This document shows positions 40,678-48,966 of a stretch of 64,000 bases of DNA, piece by piece (within the stretch, counting starts at the first letter, position 1; every line of letters starts with the position of its first letter). The DNA is from SPJN01 sp965229935 (GTDB lineage Bacteria; Pseudomonadota; Alphaproteobacteria; SPJN01), in contig CBDDKB010000002.1 in NCBI GenBank assembly GCA_965229935.1, forward strand, positions 248,001-312,000, in the 5' to 3' direction. The position numbers and the translations under genes are program-made. Under the pieces are notes generated by a model that made no database searches, had not been told where the DNA came from, and saw nothing but the letters and a program-made list of their open reading frames with translations.

Positions 40678-40803
40678 ATGAAAGTCGTCAACTCACTCAA
40701 GTCCGCAAAAAAGCGTGACCGTAACTGCCGCGTTGTCCGTCGTAAGGGCCGCGTTTATGTGATCAACAAGCGTAACCCCCGCCTTAAGGCACGTCAGGGT
40801 TAA
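40678..40803 (+). CDS. rpmJ: 50S ribosomal protein L36
   Basis: A 41-residue protein, MKVVNSLKSAKKRDRNC and the basic stretch VVRRKGRVYVINKRNPRLKARQG-like C-terminus, matching the 41-residue form of bL36. Only one cysteine is present, so this is the zinc-free C-minus type that alphaproteobacteria use. AAAAGGAA stands before the ATG. It is a single-gene unit with its own strong promoter and terminator. Confidence 0.95.
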   Translation: MKVVNSLKSAKKRDRNCRVVRRKGRVYVINKRNPRLKARQG

Positions 40804-40856
40804 TCCTTGGGCTTATTGCTCTATTAGGGTAATCGCCGTTGCATAACTGTGCTAAG

Positions 40857-40887
40857 AAGCCGTCCATAAGGGCGGCTTTTTTGTTTT
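40857..40887 (+). terminator. Rho-independent terminator of rpmJ
   Basis: AAGCCGTCC pairs with GGGCGGCTT (one wobble) around ATAA, followed by six T and GTTTT. Confidence 0.88.
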
Positions 40888-40909
40888 GGGCTGTGTTTGA
40901 GGGCGGGCA

Positions 40910-41518
40910 ATGATCAAGGGTGTCATATTTGATTTGGGGAATGTGCTGGTCGACTGGGACCCGCGCCACCTTTATCGCAAATTGATCGAAGATGAGCAGG
41001 AGCGGGAGCATTTCTTAAACACCGTCTGCACCTTGCAATGGCACAAGGCGCATGACCTTGGTGTGCCGTTTAAGGACAATGCAGATGCGTTGGTCACTCG
41101 CTTCCCAGAACATGAAGATTTGATCCGTGCATGGGGCGACAGGTGGCTTGAAACCATTGGGGGACGGATTGACGGGTCTGTCGCGCTTGCAGGACGCCTG
41201 AAAGCCAATGGCTATAAGTTGATCGGCCTTACGAATTGTCCGGCAGAACAGTTTGACGAGATTTGTAATCAGTTCGGCGTGTTTGACGGCTTTGACGATA
41301 TTGTCGTGTCAGGCGTCGAAAGGCTCGCCAAGCCTGACCCGGCGATTTATGAGTTGACGATCGCGCGTGCTGGACTGGCGGGGCATGAGCTCGCCTTTCT
41401 GGATGATATGCCCCACAATATTGCAGCGGCAGAAGCGTTCGGTATTCATGGGGTCTTGTTTGAAAATCCTGAACAAGCCACGGCTATGCTTGATTCCAAA
41501 GGCGTAGCAACGGCATAA
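40910..41518 (+). CDS. HAD family hydrolase (YihX-like)
   Basis: A 202-residue haloacid-dehalogenase-like phosphatase of subclass IA. Motif I is FDLGNVLVDWD with the nucleophile Asp8; the residue two places on is Gly, as in the YihX group. Motif II is LTNCP, motif III the Lys in AKPDPAIYE, and motif IV AFLDDMPHNI. YihX relatives dephosphorylate sugar phosphates such as glucose-1-phosphate. The gene follows the rpmJ terminator. The next gene starts 27 nt after its stop. Confidence 0.88.
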   Translation: MIKGVIFDLGNVLVDWDPRHLYRKLIEDEQEREHFLNTVCTLQWHKAHDLGVPFKDNADALVTRFPEHEDLIRAWGDRWLETIGGRIDGSVALAGRLKANGYKLIGLTNCPAEQFDEICNQFGVFDGFDDIVVSGVERLAKPDPAIYELTIARAGLAGHELAFLDDMPHNIAAAEAFGIHGVLFENPEQATAMLDSKGVATA

Positions 41519-41545
41519 TCCCGCAACATTTTTTTAGATAGTTTA

Positions 41546-42613
41546 GTGAGCATTATGACAGCGCAAAAAACGATTATGATCTATGGGGCCACGGGCTACA
41601 CCGGGCAACTGATAGCCAAGGAAGCCGCACGGCAGGGCGAGACCGTTATCCTTGCAGGACGCAGCGCCGAAAAGGTGAAAGCAGTGGCTGAGCCTTTGGG
41701 CCTGCCCCATCGCGCGTTCGACCTGTCCGACCATCAGACGATTGTCAGCAACATTAGTGATTGCGCGGTTGTCCTTCATATTGCCGGGCCGTTTTCAGCA
41801 ACAAGTGACCCGATGGTTAAAGCCTGTATTGAGGCAAAGGTCCATTATCTGGACATTACGGGCGAAATCGCAGTCTTTGAAAATTGCGCTGCGCAGGATC
41901 AGGCCGCAAAAGATGCGGGGATTATGGTGATGCCGGGTACCGGGTTTGATGTCATCCCCTCCGACTGTTTGGCGAAATATGTCGGCGAACAAATGCCTGA
42001 CGCCACTGACCTGAAGCTCTTTATCTCCGGCCTTGGCAGTGCCTCCCAAGGAACGATGAAGTCTGGCGTTGAATCATTGGGTAAGAAAACTTTGGTTCGC
42101 CGTGGCGGCAAGATTGTTGAAACCGATTATCTGTCTGCCAAGCGTGATTTCGGGCAAGGGGAAAAGGACTGCGCCGCGATCAGTTGGGGCGATGTTTCAA
42201 CCGCCTATTACTCAACCGGTATTCCCGACATTGAAGTTTATTTTGAGGCGCAGGGGCCCATCGCGAGTATGAGCAAGCTTGGCCCCGTGTCGCGATCCAT
42301 CCTGCGTCGTAAATTCGTGCAGAATCTGATCAAGAAACAGATTGATAAAATGCCCGCAGGCCCAACCGACGAAGAACGGGCCGCAGGCTATACAGTGTTG
42401 TTGGGCGAGGCGATAAATGCCAAGGGTGATAAATTCACTGCGCGGTTGAGCACGCCTGATGGCTATACGCTGACGATGTATTCAGGGCTTGAGGTTGCCA
42501 AGCGGGCGCGCGACGGTAATTTCACGCCGGGGTTCCAGACACCATCAAATGTATATGGTGCTGATTTTATCCTTGAGTTTGAGAACACCAAACGCGACAT
42601 TCCCAATCAATAG
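41546..42613 (+). CDS. Saccharopine dehydrogenase-like NAD(P)-binding protein
   Basis: A 355-residue protein with an N-terminal Rossmann fold: MIYGATGYTGQLIAKEA near residues 11-27 and VVLHIAGPFS. This is the form found in saccharopine-dehydrogenase-like proteins and trans-acting enoyl reductases. The C-terminal domain (MPGTGFDVIPSD onward) is typical of this group of unknown-substrate oxidoreductases. The frame can begin at GTG 41546 or ATG 41555; neither has a strong ribosome binding site. It lies between HAD and peroxiredoxin genes with short gaps and may belong to a three-gene operon. Confidence 0.82.
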   Translation: MSIMTAQKTIMIYGATGYTGQLIAKEAARQGETVILAGRSAEKVKAVAEPLGLPHRAFDLSDHQTIVSNISDCAVVLHIAGPFSATSDPMVKACIEAKVHYLDITGEIAVFENCAAQDQAAKDAGIMVMPGTGFDVIPSDCLAKYVGEQMPDATDLKLFISGLGSASQGTMKSGVESLGKKTLVRRGGKIVETDYLSAKRDFGQGEKDCAAISWGDVSTAYYSTGIPDIEVYFEAQGPIASMSKLGPVSRSILRRKFVQNLIKKQIDKMPAGPTDEERAAGYTVLLGEAINAKGDKFTARLSTPDGYTLTMYSGLEVAKRARDGNFTPGFQTPSNVYGADFILEFENTKRDIPNQ

Positions 42614-42637
42614 TTCTGCACAAGAAGGAGCAAGCAA

Positions 42638-43123
42638 ATGGCTATTAAAGTAGGCGACAAACTGCCCGAAACCGTATTGATGGAAATGACAGACAAGGGC
42701 CCGGCCCCTGTGCCGTCAGCCGATTTCTTTGCCGGCAAGAAAGTTGTTTTGTTTGCACTGCCCGGTGCGTTCACACCCACATGCTCTAACCAGCATTTGC
42801 CGGGCTATGTGAAAAATGCAGATGCTCTAAAGGCCAAGGGCGTGGACGAGATTGCCTGCCTGTCCGTCAATGATGCCTTTGTCATGGGCGCATGGGGCCA
42901 AGATCAGGGCGTTGGCGATACGGTGCGTATGCTTGGCGATGGCAATGCAGACTTTACCAAGGCTGTCGGCCTTGAGATGGATGGGTCAAGCTTTGGCATG
43001 GGCACACGGTCGCTGCGTTATTCCATGCTGGTCGAAGATGGCGTTTTGAAAAGCCTGAATATCGAAAGCAATCCCGGTGGCGCAGAAGAATCCGGCGCGG
43101 AAAAAATGCTGGGCGATCTTTAA
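42638..43123 (+). CDS. Peroxiredoxin (Prx5-like)
   Basis: A 161-residue thiol peroxidase of the Prx5 class. The active-site motif PGAFTPTCSNQHLPGY contains the peroxidatic Cys49, and the GSFGMGTRSLRYSMLVEDG-like stretch near 127-140 is typical. There is one further Cys (near residue 71, IACLSV) but no clear resolving Cys near the C-terminus, so the enzyme probably uses a small thiol or glutaredoxin for recycling. It reduces H2O2 and organic peroxides. It is 24 nt behind the saccharopine-dehydrogenase-like gene and has an AGGAG ribosome binding site. Confidence 0.93.
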   Translation: MAIKVGDKLPETVLMEMTDKGPAPVPSADFFAGKKVVLFALPGAFTPTCSNQHLPGYVKNADALKAKGVDEIACLSVNDAFVMGAWGQDQGVGDTVRMLGDGNADFTKAVGLEMDGSSFGMGTRSLRYSMLVEDGVLKSLNIESNPGGAEESGAEKMLGDL

Positions 43124-43170
43124 GGATTACTGGTCAAGGTTGCGTCGTCTGCAAAGGGCAGGCGGCGCAA

Positions 43171-43668
43171 TCACTCTTCCGTTTTCAGGCGGGTCACTAC
43201 AGCAGCACGCATTTCAGCGGTCACTGCCAAAAGCTCGTCCAATTCCTGCAGCAGGATGGGCGCTTCTTTTTCATCAATGTCATTATCATCTTCCAAGAAG
43301 GTATGGCTGCGTGCAAAAACTTCGCCCGCTTCCTTGCCGATCTTGGTTAGGTGCAATGTCCATTCATAGTCAATTTCAGCTTCAGGCAATTTCAGGATCA
43401 GGCAGTTTTGCGCCGCTGCCAGAAATTCCGTCACGGGCATTGCGCCAGTTGCCTTTTCCAATTGCGAGACCACATCAATAGGCATGTGGGTCTTTTCATG
43501 ATTGGGATTGGCATAATCAGACAGCATTGATTTGCCGACGCGGCATTTTTCAGCCGCTGCCTTTTCACCACCCGCAGCACCGATCAGTGCCGCGACCGCA
43601 GCCTTGATAGAGCCATAGTCACGCGGAAAAAAAGAATGAATGCGTGTCTGCTTGGTATCGCGTGCCAT
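43171..43668 (-). CDS. Putative DNA-binding protein, phage CII/CP76-like
   Basis: A 165-residue protein whose N-terminal part (residues 18-70) reads like the phage regulatory CII/CP76 helix-turn-helix group: SIKAAVAALIGAAGGEKAAA, then KSMLSDYANPNHEKTHMPID. The C-terminal half is an acidic helical region without a family match. GGAGG lies close before the ATG. The gene stands downstream of rnhA on the same strand in otherwise core sequence with no other phage genes. The regulatory function is inferred and its targets are unknown. Confidence 0.6.
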   Translation of the reverse strand: MARDTKQTRIHSFFPRDYGSIKAAVAALIGAAGGEKAAAEKCRVGKSMLSDYANPNHEKTHMPIDVVSQLEKATGAMPVTEFLAAAQNCLILKLPEAEIDYEWTLHLTKIGKEAGEVFARSHTFLEDDNDIDEKEAPILLQELDELLAVTAEMRAAVVTRLKTEE

Positions 43669-43740
43669 GCCGCCTCCCGCCTATAAAATGTTTGCCCCGC
43701 TGCCTGTTCTGGGCGGCTGTTCTAAGTATCTATAATAGCT

Positions 43741-44187
43741 TTACTTTGTATAGGGGGCCAGCCCCGCGCGCGCAAGGGCGTCAGCGCGTTCATTGCCCGG
43801 GTGCCCTGCATGCCCCTTCACCCATTGCCAGGTCACTTGATGCCCTGAGTCATAGGTCAGACGGTCCAGTTCCTGCCAAAGATCAGCGTTTTTGACGGGT
43901 TTTTTGGCAGCATTCTTCCAGCCCTTTTTCTTCCACCCGATGATCCAGTCGGTAATGCCCTGCTTTACATAGGTGGAATCGGTCACGATCGTAATCTCTG
44001 CGGGCCGCTTCATGGCCTTCAATGCTTCAATCGCGGCCATCAACTCCATGCGGTTATTGGTGGTTTCAGCCTCGCCACCCATCAGTTCTTTTTCAACCTC
44101 ACCAGCGGTCAGCAACACCCCCCAGCCGCCGGGGCCGGGATTGCCTGAACAGGCACCATCCGTATAGGCAATGACCGATTGCGCCAT
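43741..44187 (-). CDS. rnhA: Ribonuclease HI
   Basis: A 148-residue enzyme that cleaves the RNA strand of RNA-DNA hybrids. It begins IAYTDGACSGNPGPGGWG with the first catalytic Asp, followed by NNRMELMAAIEAL with the catalytic Glu, VTDSTYVKQGI with the second Asp and KGHAGHPGNERADALAR with the His and last Asp. Length is standard. It lies 3 nt behind thrB in the ispH-thrB-rnhA unit, a gene order conserved in many alphaproteobacteria. An RNase HII gene is also in the window (62988). Confidence 0.97.
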   Translation of the reverse strand: MAQSVIAYTDGACSGNPGPGGWGVLLTAGEVEKELMGGEAETTNNRMELMAAIEALKAMKRPAEITIVTDSTYVKQGITDWIIGWKKKGWKNAAKKPVKNADLWQELDRLTYDSGHQVTWQWVKGHAGHPGNERADALARAGLAPYTK

Positions 44188-44190
44188 TGA

Positions 44191-45171
44191 TCAAAGCCCG
44201 TAATCTGCGGGGCCGGTGACGGCCTGATGAAAGCGCAGCTTGCGCATATATTCGAGTGGGTCTTTCTTGCGCACCAAGGCACCATCGTGGCTGGCGAACC
44301 AATCATGCAAACGGGTCAGCAGAAACCGCATGGCGGCACCGCGCGCCAATAAGGGCAGGGCGGCAATTTCATCCTTGCTTAAATCACGATGCGCAAGATA
44401 CCCGGCAAGCAGGCGACCTGCCTTTGTCACGTTAAAGCTGCCATCAGCCTCAAAGCACCAGGCGTTCAGGCAAACGCCGATGTCATAGACAAGAATGTCG
44501 GTGGCGGCGAAATAAAAGTCGATCAAACCGCTAAGCTTTTGGCCCTTGAAAAACACATTGTCGGGGAAGAGATCAGCATGAACAATCCCGCGCGGCAGCG
44601 CGTCCAGCGACGGCCATGCTGATTTTAGGTGCGCAAGTTCATCCCTGATAATGTCAGGCAGGTCAGGGCGCACCCGATCAGCCATCGGCAAAATGTCATC
44701 GGCAAGTTCTGCCCACCCATCAAGTGACAGATCATTGGTGCGGGTCAGTGCAAAATCAGCAGTGGCCTTGTGCATATCCGCCAAGGCTGCGCCCAGTTCT
44801 TCGCAATGATTGGGTTGCGGGGTGCGCACCGAAACCCCCTGCAGGAACGAGACCATGGCCGCAGGCCGACCATTCAGATTTTGCAGGGCATTGCCGCCCT
44901 GATCCTTGATCGGGACAGGGCAGGGCAGACCCTTGGCTGCCAAATGGTCCAGCAATGCCAAAAAGAAAGGCAGCTCATCACTATTGGTGCGCGCTTCATA
45001 TAGGGTCAGGATGAATTGGTGGGTGCTGCCATCAGTTGTTTCGGTGCCGAGCAGGTAGTTGGAATTTTGCACCCCTTCGGCAATCCCTTTCAGGCTGACC
45101 AAATTACCAACATCATAGCGCGCCAGAAAGGCGGCAATCTCGTCATCGCTAACCTCAGTATAGACGGCCAT
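44191..45171 (-). CDS. thrB: Homoserine kinase (aminoglycoside-phosphotransferase fold)
   Basis: A 326-residue kinase of the ThrB type II family, which uses the APH fold instead of the GHMP fold and makes O-phosphohomoserine for threonine synthesis. It begins MAVYTEVSDDEIAAFLARYD, with SLKGIAEGVQNSNYLL in the nucleotide-binding lobe, the catalytic loop IVHADLFPDNVFF and the metal-binding GLIDFYFA. The gap to ispH is 2 nt and to rnhA 3 nt, so the three genes are one operon. Confidence 0.95.
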   Translation of the reverse strand: MAVYTEVSDDEIAAFLARYDVGNLVSLKGIAEGVQNSNYLLGTETTDGSTHQFILTLYEARTNSDELPFFLALLDHLAAKGLPCPVPIKDQGGNALQNLNGRPAAMVSFLQGVSVRTPQPNHCEELGAALADMHKATADFALTRTNDLSLDGWAELADDILPMADRVRPDLPDIIRDELAHLKSAWPSLDALPRGIVHADLFPDNVFFKGQKLSGLIDFYFAATDILVYDIGVCLNAWCFEADGSFNVTKAGRLLAGYLAHRDLSKDEIAALPLLARGAAMRFLLTRLHDWFASHDGALVRKKDPLEYMRKLRFHQAVTGPADYGL

Positions 45172-45173
45172 GG

Positions 45174-46160
45174 TCAGCCCCCTGCCGTTAGGATGCGGGG
45201 TAGCTTGAATTGGACATTTTCCTTACCGATCGCTTCTTCGCGCACAGTGACGGCAAAGCGGTCGCGGAAGGCGTCAATAACCTCCTCAACCAGTACTTCG
45301 GGGGCAGATGCCCCGGCGGTAATGCCGACAACTGGCACACGGTCCGTGATCGCGTTCAGGGCTGGCAACAGCCGATCCCATTCAATCTCATCCCCGCGCT
45401 GTACCAGCATGGAATCTGCTGCGCCGTGGCGTTCGCCAACCTCAACCAATCGCATGGAGTTTGAGGAGTTGGGCGCGCCGATCACCAACATAATATCAGC
45501 CTCATCGGCGATGGCCTTCACCGCTTGTTGGCGATTGGTGGTCGCATAGCAAATATCATCCTTGCGCGGCTCAACAATTTGGGGAAAGCGCGCCTTGAGC
45601 ACTTTCACAATGTCGGCAGTATCATCAACGGACAAAGTGGTTTGGGTGACATAGGCGAGGTTTTGATCAGATGCAGGGGCAAATTGTTCAGCATCGCGGA
45701 CGGTTTCAATCAGGCTCATGCTGCCATCGGGCAATTGACCCATAGTGCCGATCACTTCTGGGTGGCCTTCGTGACCGATCAACAAAATGTGCAGGCCGTT
45801 ATTAAAGTGACGCTCCGCCTCCACATGGACTTTTGACACCAGCGGGCAGGTTGCATCGACATAGACCATCTCGCGCGCTTCAGCAGCAGCGGGGACTGAT
45901 TTGGGTACGCCGTGGGCTGAAAAGACAACGGGCTTGTCTGTGGGGATCTCATCAAGCTCATCCACAAAAATCGCACCCTTTGCCTCAAGCGATTCGACGA
46001 CAAAGCGGTTGTGAACGATTTCATGACGCACATAGACGGGCGGCCCGAATTTGTCGAGCGCGGCATCAACAATCTGAATGGCCCGATCCACCCCGGCGCA
46101 AAAGCCCCGTGGTGCGGCAAGTAGAATGGTCAATGGTGATTTTTCAAGCCCGTCAGTCAT
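45174..46160 (-). CDS. ispH: 4-hydroxy-3-methylbut-2-enyl diphosphate reductase IspH
   Basis: A 328-residue iron-sulfur enzyme catalysing the last step of the MEP isoprenoid pathway. The three cysteines that hold the cluster are in PRGFCAGVDRA (Cys21), VDATCPLVSKVH and ICYATTNRQQAV. The catalytic region APNSSNSMRLVEV is present. Length fits. It is first in the ispH-thrB-rnhA operon. Confidence 0.97.
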   Translation of the reverse strand: MTDGLEKSPLTILLAAPRGFCAGVDRAIQIVDAALDKFGPPVYVRHEIVHNRFVVESLEAKGAIFVDELDEIPTDKPVVFSAHGVPKSVPAAAEAREMVYVDATCPLVSKVHVEAERHFNNGLHILLIGHEGHPEVIGTMGQLPDGSMSLIETVRDAEQFAPASDQNLAYVTQTTLSVDDTADIVKVLKARFPQIVEPRKDDICYATTNRQQAVKAIADEADIMLVIGAPNSSNSMRLVEVGERHGAADSMLVQRGDEIEWDRLLPALNAITDRVPVVGITAGASAPEVLVEEVIDAFRDRFAVTVREEAIGKENVQFKLPRILTAGG

Positions 46161-46339
46161 GGCGGCAGCATAGTTTATTCAGCCACGGGGGGCGAGCCTT
46201 ACTTGACGGGAATTACATGGGCAGACTGTCGCAAAATTCTGGGCTGATTCCGGCCCGCGCCAGCCTGCCTGCCGTGAAGGCTTGGCAGGCATAGGCGGGC
46301 GCGCTATAAGCGGACAGCTTCTTTTGACTGGTTTGTTTT

Positions 46340-46903
46340 ATGAAACTGATTCTGCGTATTTCAGCACTGACCTTAGGGCTTTTGGTTTTGGCGGCGTGCA
46401 GCCCCAACAGTACAGGCCCGGGAACTTTGATCGGCGAGTTGCGAGGCGATGCCCGCGGTTGCCCTGCCATCGGTGCGCTTGAACATGCTGTGGATATTAC
46501 GGTGTTTCAACCCGGCAAGGGCCGCGATTTGACCGATATTGAATATGAGGGCGAGTTTCGCGGGTTAGGAACCAGTTGCGATTATGACGAAGATGTCCGC
46601 TTGGTCGAAGCTGTGGCAGATTTCAAGATTTTGGCGCGCCGTGGCCCTGCTGCGCGCAATAGGCAGGTTGAGCTGCCGATCTTTGTCGCCATCGTCGGTG
46701 CAGGCGGTGAAATCATCGACAAGCGTCAATATCCGGTCCTTTTGAAGTTTGAGGACGGGACAGATGTGACACAGGTCGCGGATACGCTGGAAGACATCAA
46801 AATCTATTTAGAGGGCGGTGATTCGACCCGGTCTTACGAGATTCTGGTCGGTTTCCAATTATCCGAAAGCCAGCTGGCCTATAACCGCTCTCGCCAGCGG
46901 TAA
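46340..46903 (+). CDS. Predicted lipoprotein
   Basis: A 187-residue protein with a type II signal peptide: basic MKLILR, hydrophobic core and lipobox LAAC with the lipidated Cys20. The next residues are Ser-Pro-Asn, so outer-membrane sorting is likely. The mature part is of mixed alpha/beta composition and carries two further cysteines (RGCPA, TSCDYDED). I do not recognise the family. It is upstream of the gcv riboswitch on the same strand, but the promoter at 46982 separates them. Confidence 0.75.
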   Translation: MKLILRISALTLGLLVLAACSPNSTGPGTLIGELRGDARGCPAIGALEHAVDITVFQPGKGRDLTDIEYEGEFRGLGTSCDYDEDVRLVEAVADFKILARRGPAARNRQVELPIFVAIVGAGGEIIDKRQYPVLLKFEDGTDVTQVADTLEDIKIYLEGGDSTRSYEILVGFQLSESQLAYNRSRQR

Positions 46904-46981
46904 AACACCCTGATTTCAACCTGAACAATCCCCTAAACTGCGCCAAAGCAGCGCTTTTGGCCTGTGCGTCCGACTCCGTCG

Positions 46982-47009
46982 TTGACTCTGTTGGGGCTGG
47001 CTCTACACT
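46982..47009 (+). promoter_or_regulatory. Sigma-70-like promoter of the gcv operon
   Basis: TTGACT (46982-46987) and TACACT (47004-47009) are separated by 16 bp and are followed by the glycine riboswitch about 55 bp on. GACTC sites (GANTC, the CcrM target) overlap the -35 at 46984-46988 and lie just upstream at 46972-46976. Confidence 0.55.
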
Positions 47010-47063
47010 CGCCCTATCACCTGTCCCCGTCGTGAGACGCAGATCGGTGGCCATCAATTGATT

Positions 47064-47280
47064 TTGGCGGGAGAGCATGGTCCAAAAACGGATCATCGCC
47101 GAAGGAGCAACCGACCCCGGAAACTCTCAGGCCCCAAGGACCGCTGAATGATGAAACTCTGGTGAGTGGGTATTGCCGCAAACACAGGCAGACCCCACCG
47201 AAGGGCGCAAGTCAGCCCGTTCCCCACATTCTGTGTGGACGGTTGATGAAATCTCTCAGGTCCAGGACAGAGGGGGTCAG
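47064..47280 (+). promoter_or_regulatory. Tandem glycine riboswitch
   Basis: Two glycine aptamers stand in series before gcvT. The first contains GGCGGGAGAGC, CGCCGAAGGAGCAA and CCGGAAACTCTCAGG. The second contains CTCTGGTGAGTG, CACCGAAGGGCGCAAGTC and ATCTCTCAGGTCCAGGACAGAG. The conserved GAAGG core and CTCTCAGG-AGGAC strand of the glycine family are recognisable in both. In this family glycine binding usually turns on glycine cleavage genes, acting here through the 82-nt linker to the gcvT start (transcription or initiation control not decided). Confidence 0.93.
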
Positions 47281-47361
47281 TCAGAACCATCGCTTGCAAA
47301 GTGACTCTGACAAGACTCGGACTCAATGTCCTGTTTGAAACCTGAGATTTGCGGAGCGCCC

Positions 47362-48522
47362 ATGGCATCCCCGACCGATACAGAACAGCTTTTCAAAACC
47401 CCGCTTTTTGCGTTGCACGAAGCTTTGGGCGCCAAAATCGTGCCCTTTGCAGGCTATGCCATGCCGGTGCAATATAAGTTGGGCGTGATGAAGGAACATC
47501 AATGGACGCGTGAGCATGCGGGCCTGTTTGATGTGTCCCATATGGGGCAGGCCGTGCTTGAGGCTGGTGAGGGCGAAGATGCTGCCCAATTGCTCGAAAC
47601 CCTGACCCCAAGCGCCTTGCAGGAGTTGAAGCCGGGGCGACAACGCTATTCAATGTTGTTGAATGACCAAGGCGGCATCTTGGATGATTTGATGGTCGCC
47701 CGTACCCTCAATCCACTACCTGACACAAGCTCAGACAATCAGCTTTACCTTGTCGTGAATGCAGCCTGTAAGGCGCAGGATTTTGCCCTGATCGATGCTG
47801 CGATTGAGGGGAAGGGGACATTGACCCAATTGACGGACCGTGCCTTGTTGGCGTTACAAGGGCCTGAGGCTGAGGGGGCGCTGGCCGCCCTTGTCCCTGA
47901 TGTGGCCCAGATGGTCTTTATGCAATCGCGCGTGTTTGATTGGAATGGGGTGACGTTGTTTATCTCCCGTTCCGGCTATACGGGCGAGGACGGATTTGAA
48001 ATTTCAGTGCCAGCAGAAGTTGCGGAAGAATTAGCAAAAGCCTTGCTGGCGGATGAGCGGGTGGAGGCTATTGGTCTTGGCGCGCGCGATTCCCTGCGGT
48101 TGGAGGCAGGCTTGCCGCTTTATGGTCATGACCTTGACCCCCAAACCAACCCGGTTGAGGCGAGCCTGACATTTGCAATTGGAAAACGCCGTAAAATCGA
48201 TAAGGATTTTCCCGGTGCAGAAAAAATTATGTCTGACCTGTTTGACGGCCCATCACGCCGCCGGGTTGGTCTATTACCTGAGGGTCGGGCGCCCGCCCGC
48301 GAAGGCACCAAGGTTCTGTCACCCGATGGTGATGAAATCGGCGTGATTTGTTCGGGCGGCTTTGGCCCCAGCGTCGGCGGCCCGGTCGCAATGGCCTATC
48401 TAGCAACAGAATTTTCTGAGGAGGGCACAGATGTCCTTCTTGAAATCAGGGGCAAACAGCATCAGGCGAAAGTGGCGCCCATGCCCTTTACCCCCCACAC
48501 CTATAAGCGCGCCAGCGCCTAA
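47362..48522 (+). CDS. gcvT: Aminomethyltransferase GcvT (T-protein)
   Basis: A 386-residue tetrahydrofolate-dependent T-protein of the glycine cleavage complex. It takes the aminomethyl group from lipoyl-H-protein, releasing ammonia and forming methylene-THF. Family landmarks are FDVSHMGQAVLEAGE, the folate-binding SRSGYTGEDGFEI and ARDSLRLEAGLPLYGHDL. The C-terminal barrel begins near GKRRKIDKDFPG. The start is ATG 47362 with GGAG upstream, not the earlier in-frame ATG at 47326. First gene after the glycine riboswitch. Confidence 0.96.
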   Translation: MASPTDTEQLFKTPLFALHEALGAKIVPFAGYAMPVQYKLGVMKEHQWTREHAGLFDVSHMGQAVLEAGEGEDAAQLLETLTPSALQELKPGRQRYSMLLNDQGGILDDLMVARTLNPLPDTSSDNQLYLVVNAACKAQDFALIDAAIEGKGTLTQLTDRALLALQGPEAEGALAALVPDVAQMVFMQSRVFDWNGVTLFISRSGYTGEDGFEISVPAEVAEELAKALLADERVEAIGLGARDSLRLEAGLPLYGHDLDPQTNPVEASLTFAIGKRRKIDKDFPGAEKIMSDLFDGPSRRRVGLLPEGRAPAREGTKVLSPDGDEIGVICSGGFGPSVGGPVAMAYLATEFSEEGTDVLLEIRGKQHQAKVAPMPFTPHTYKRASA

Positions 48523-48555
48523 CGTCTTAACCAGTCTGAAAAAGGGATCAGTAAG

Positions 48556-48927
48556 ATGGCTGACAAGAAATTTACCGAAGATCATGAATGGATCGAAATG
48601 GATGGCGACACAGGCCGGGTCGGCATTTCTGCCTATGCGCAGGAACAGCTTGGCGACATTGTGTTTGTCGAATTGCCAGAGGTCGGCGCAACCGTCGCCA
48701 AGGGCGACGAGGTTGCGGTGGTTGAATCGGTCAAGGCCGCATCAGAAGTCTATGCCCCTGTCGGTGGCGAGATTGTTGCCGTGAACGGATCCCTTGAAGG
48801 GGAACCGGGTCTGGTCAATGAAAGTGCCGAAGATGATGGCTGGTTCTTTGAAATCAAACCTGCTGATGCGGGTGAGCTTAACGAGCTGATGGATCAGGCC
48901 GCTTACAACGATCATATCGCTGACTAA
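48556..48927 (+). CDS. gcvH: Glycine cleavage system H protein
   Basis: A 123-residue lipoyl carrier. It starts with FTEDHEWIEMDGDTGRVGIS. The lipoylated Lys60 is in VVESVKAASEVYAPVGG, and the domain closes with WFFEIKPADAGELNELMD. It shuttles the aminomethyl group between P-protein, T-protein and lipoamide dehydrogenase. Short gaps to gcvT (33 nt) and gcvPA (39 nt) put it in the same operon. Confidence 0.97.
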   Translation: MADKKFTEDHEWIEMDGDTGRVGISAYAQEQLGDIVFVELPEVGATVAKGDEVAVVESVKAASEVYAPVGGEIVAVNGSLEGEPGLVNESAEDDGWFFEIKPADAGELNELMDQAAYNDHIAD

Positions 48928-48966
48928 GCCAGATTATTTCCAACCAAACGATAGGCGATATTTCCT

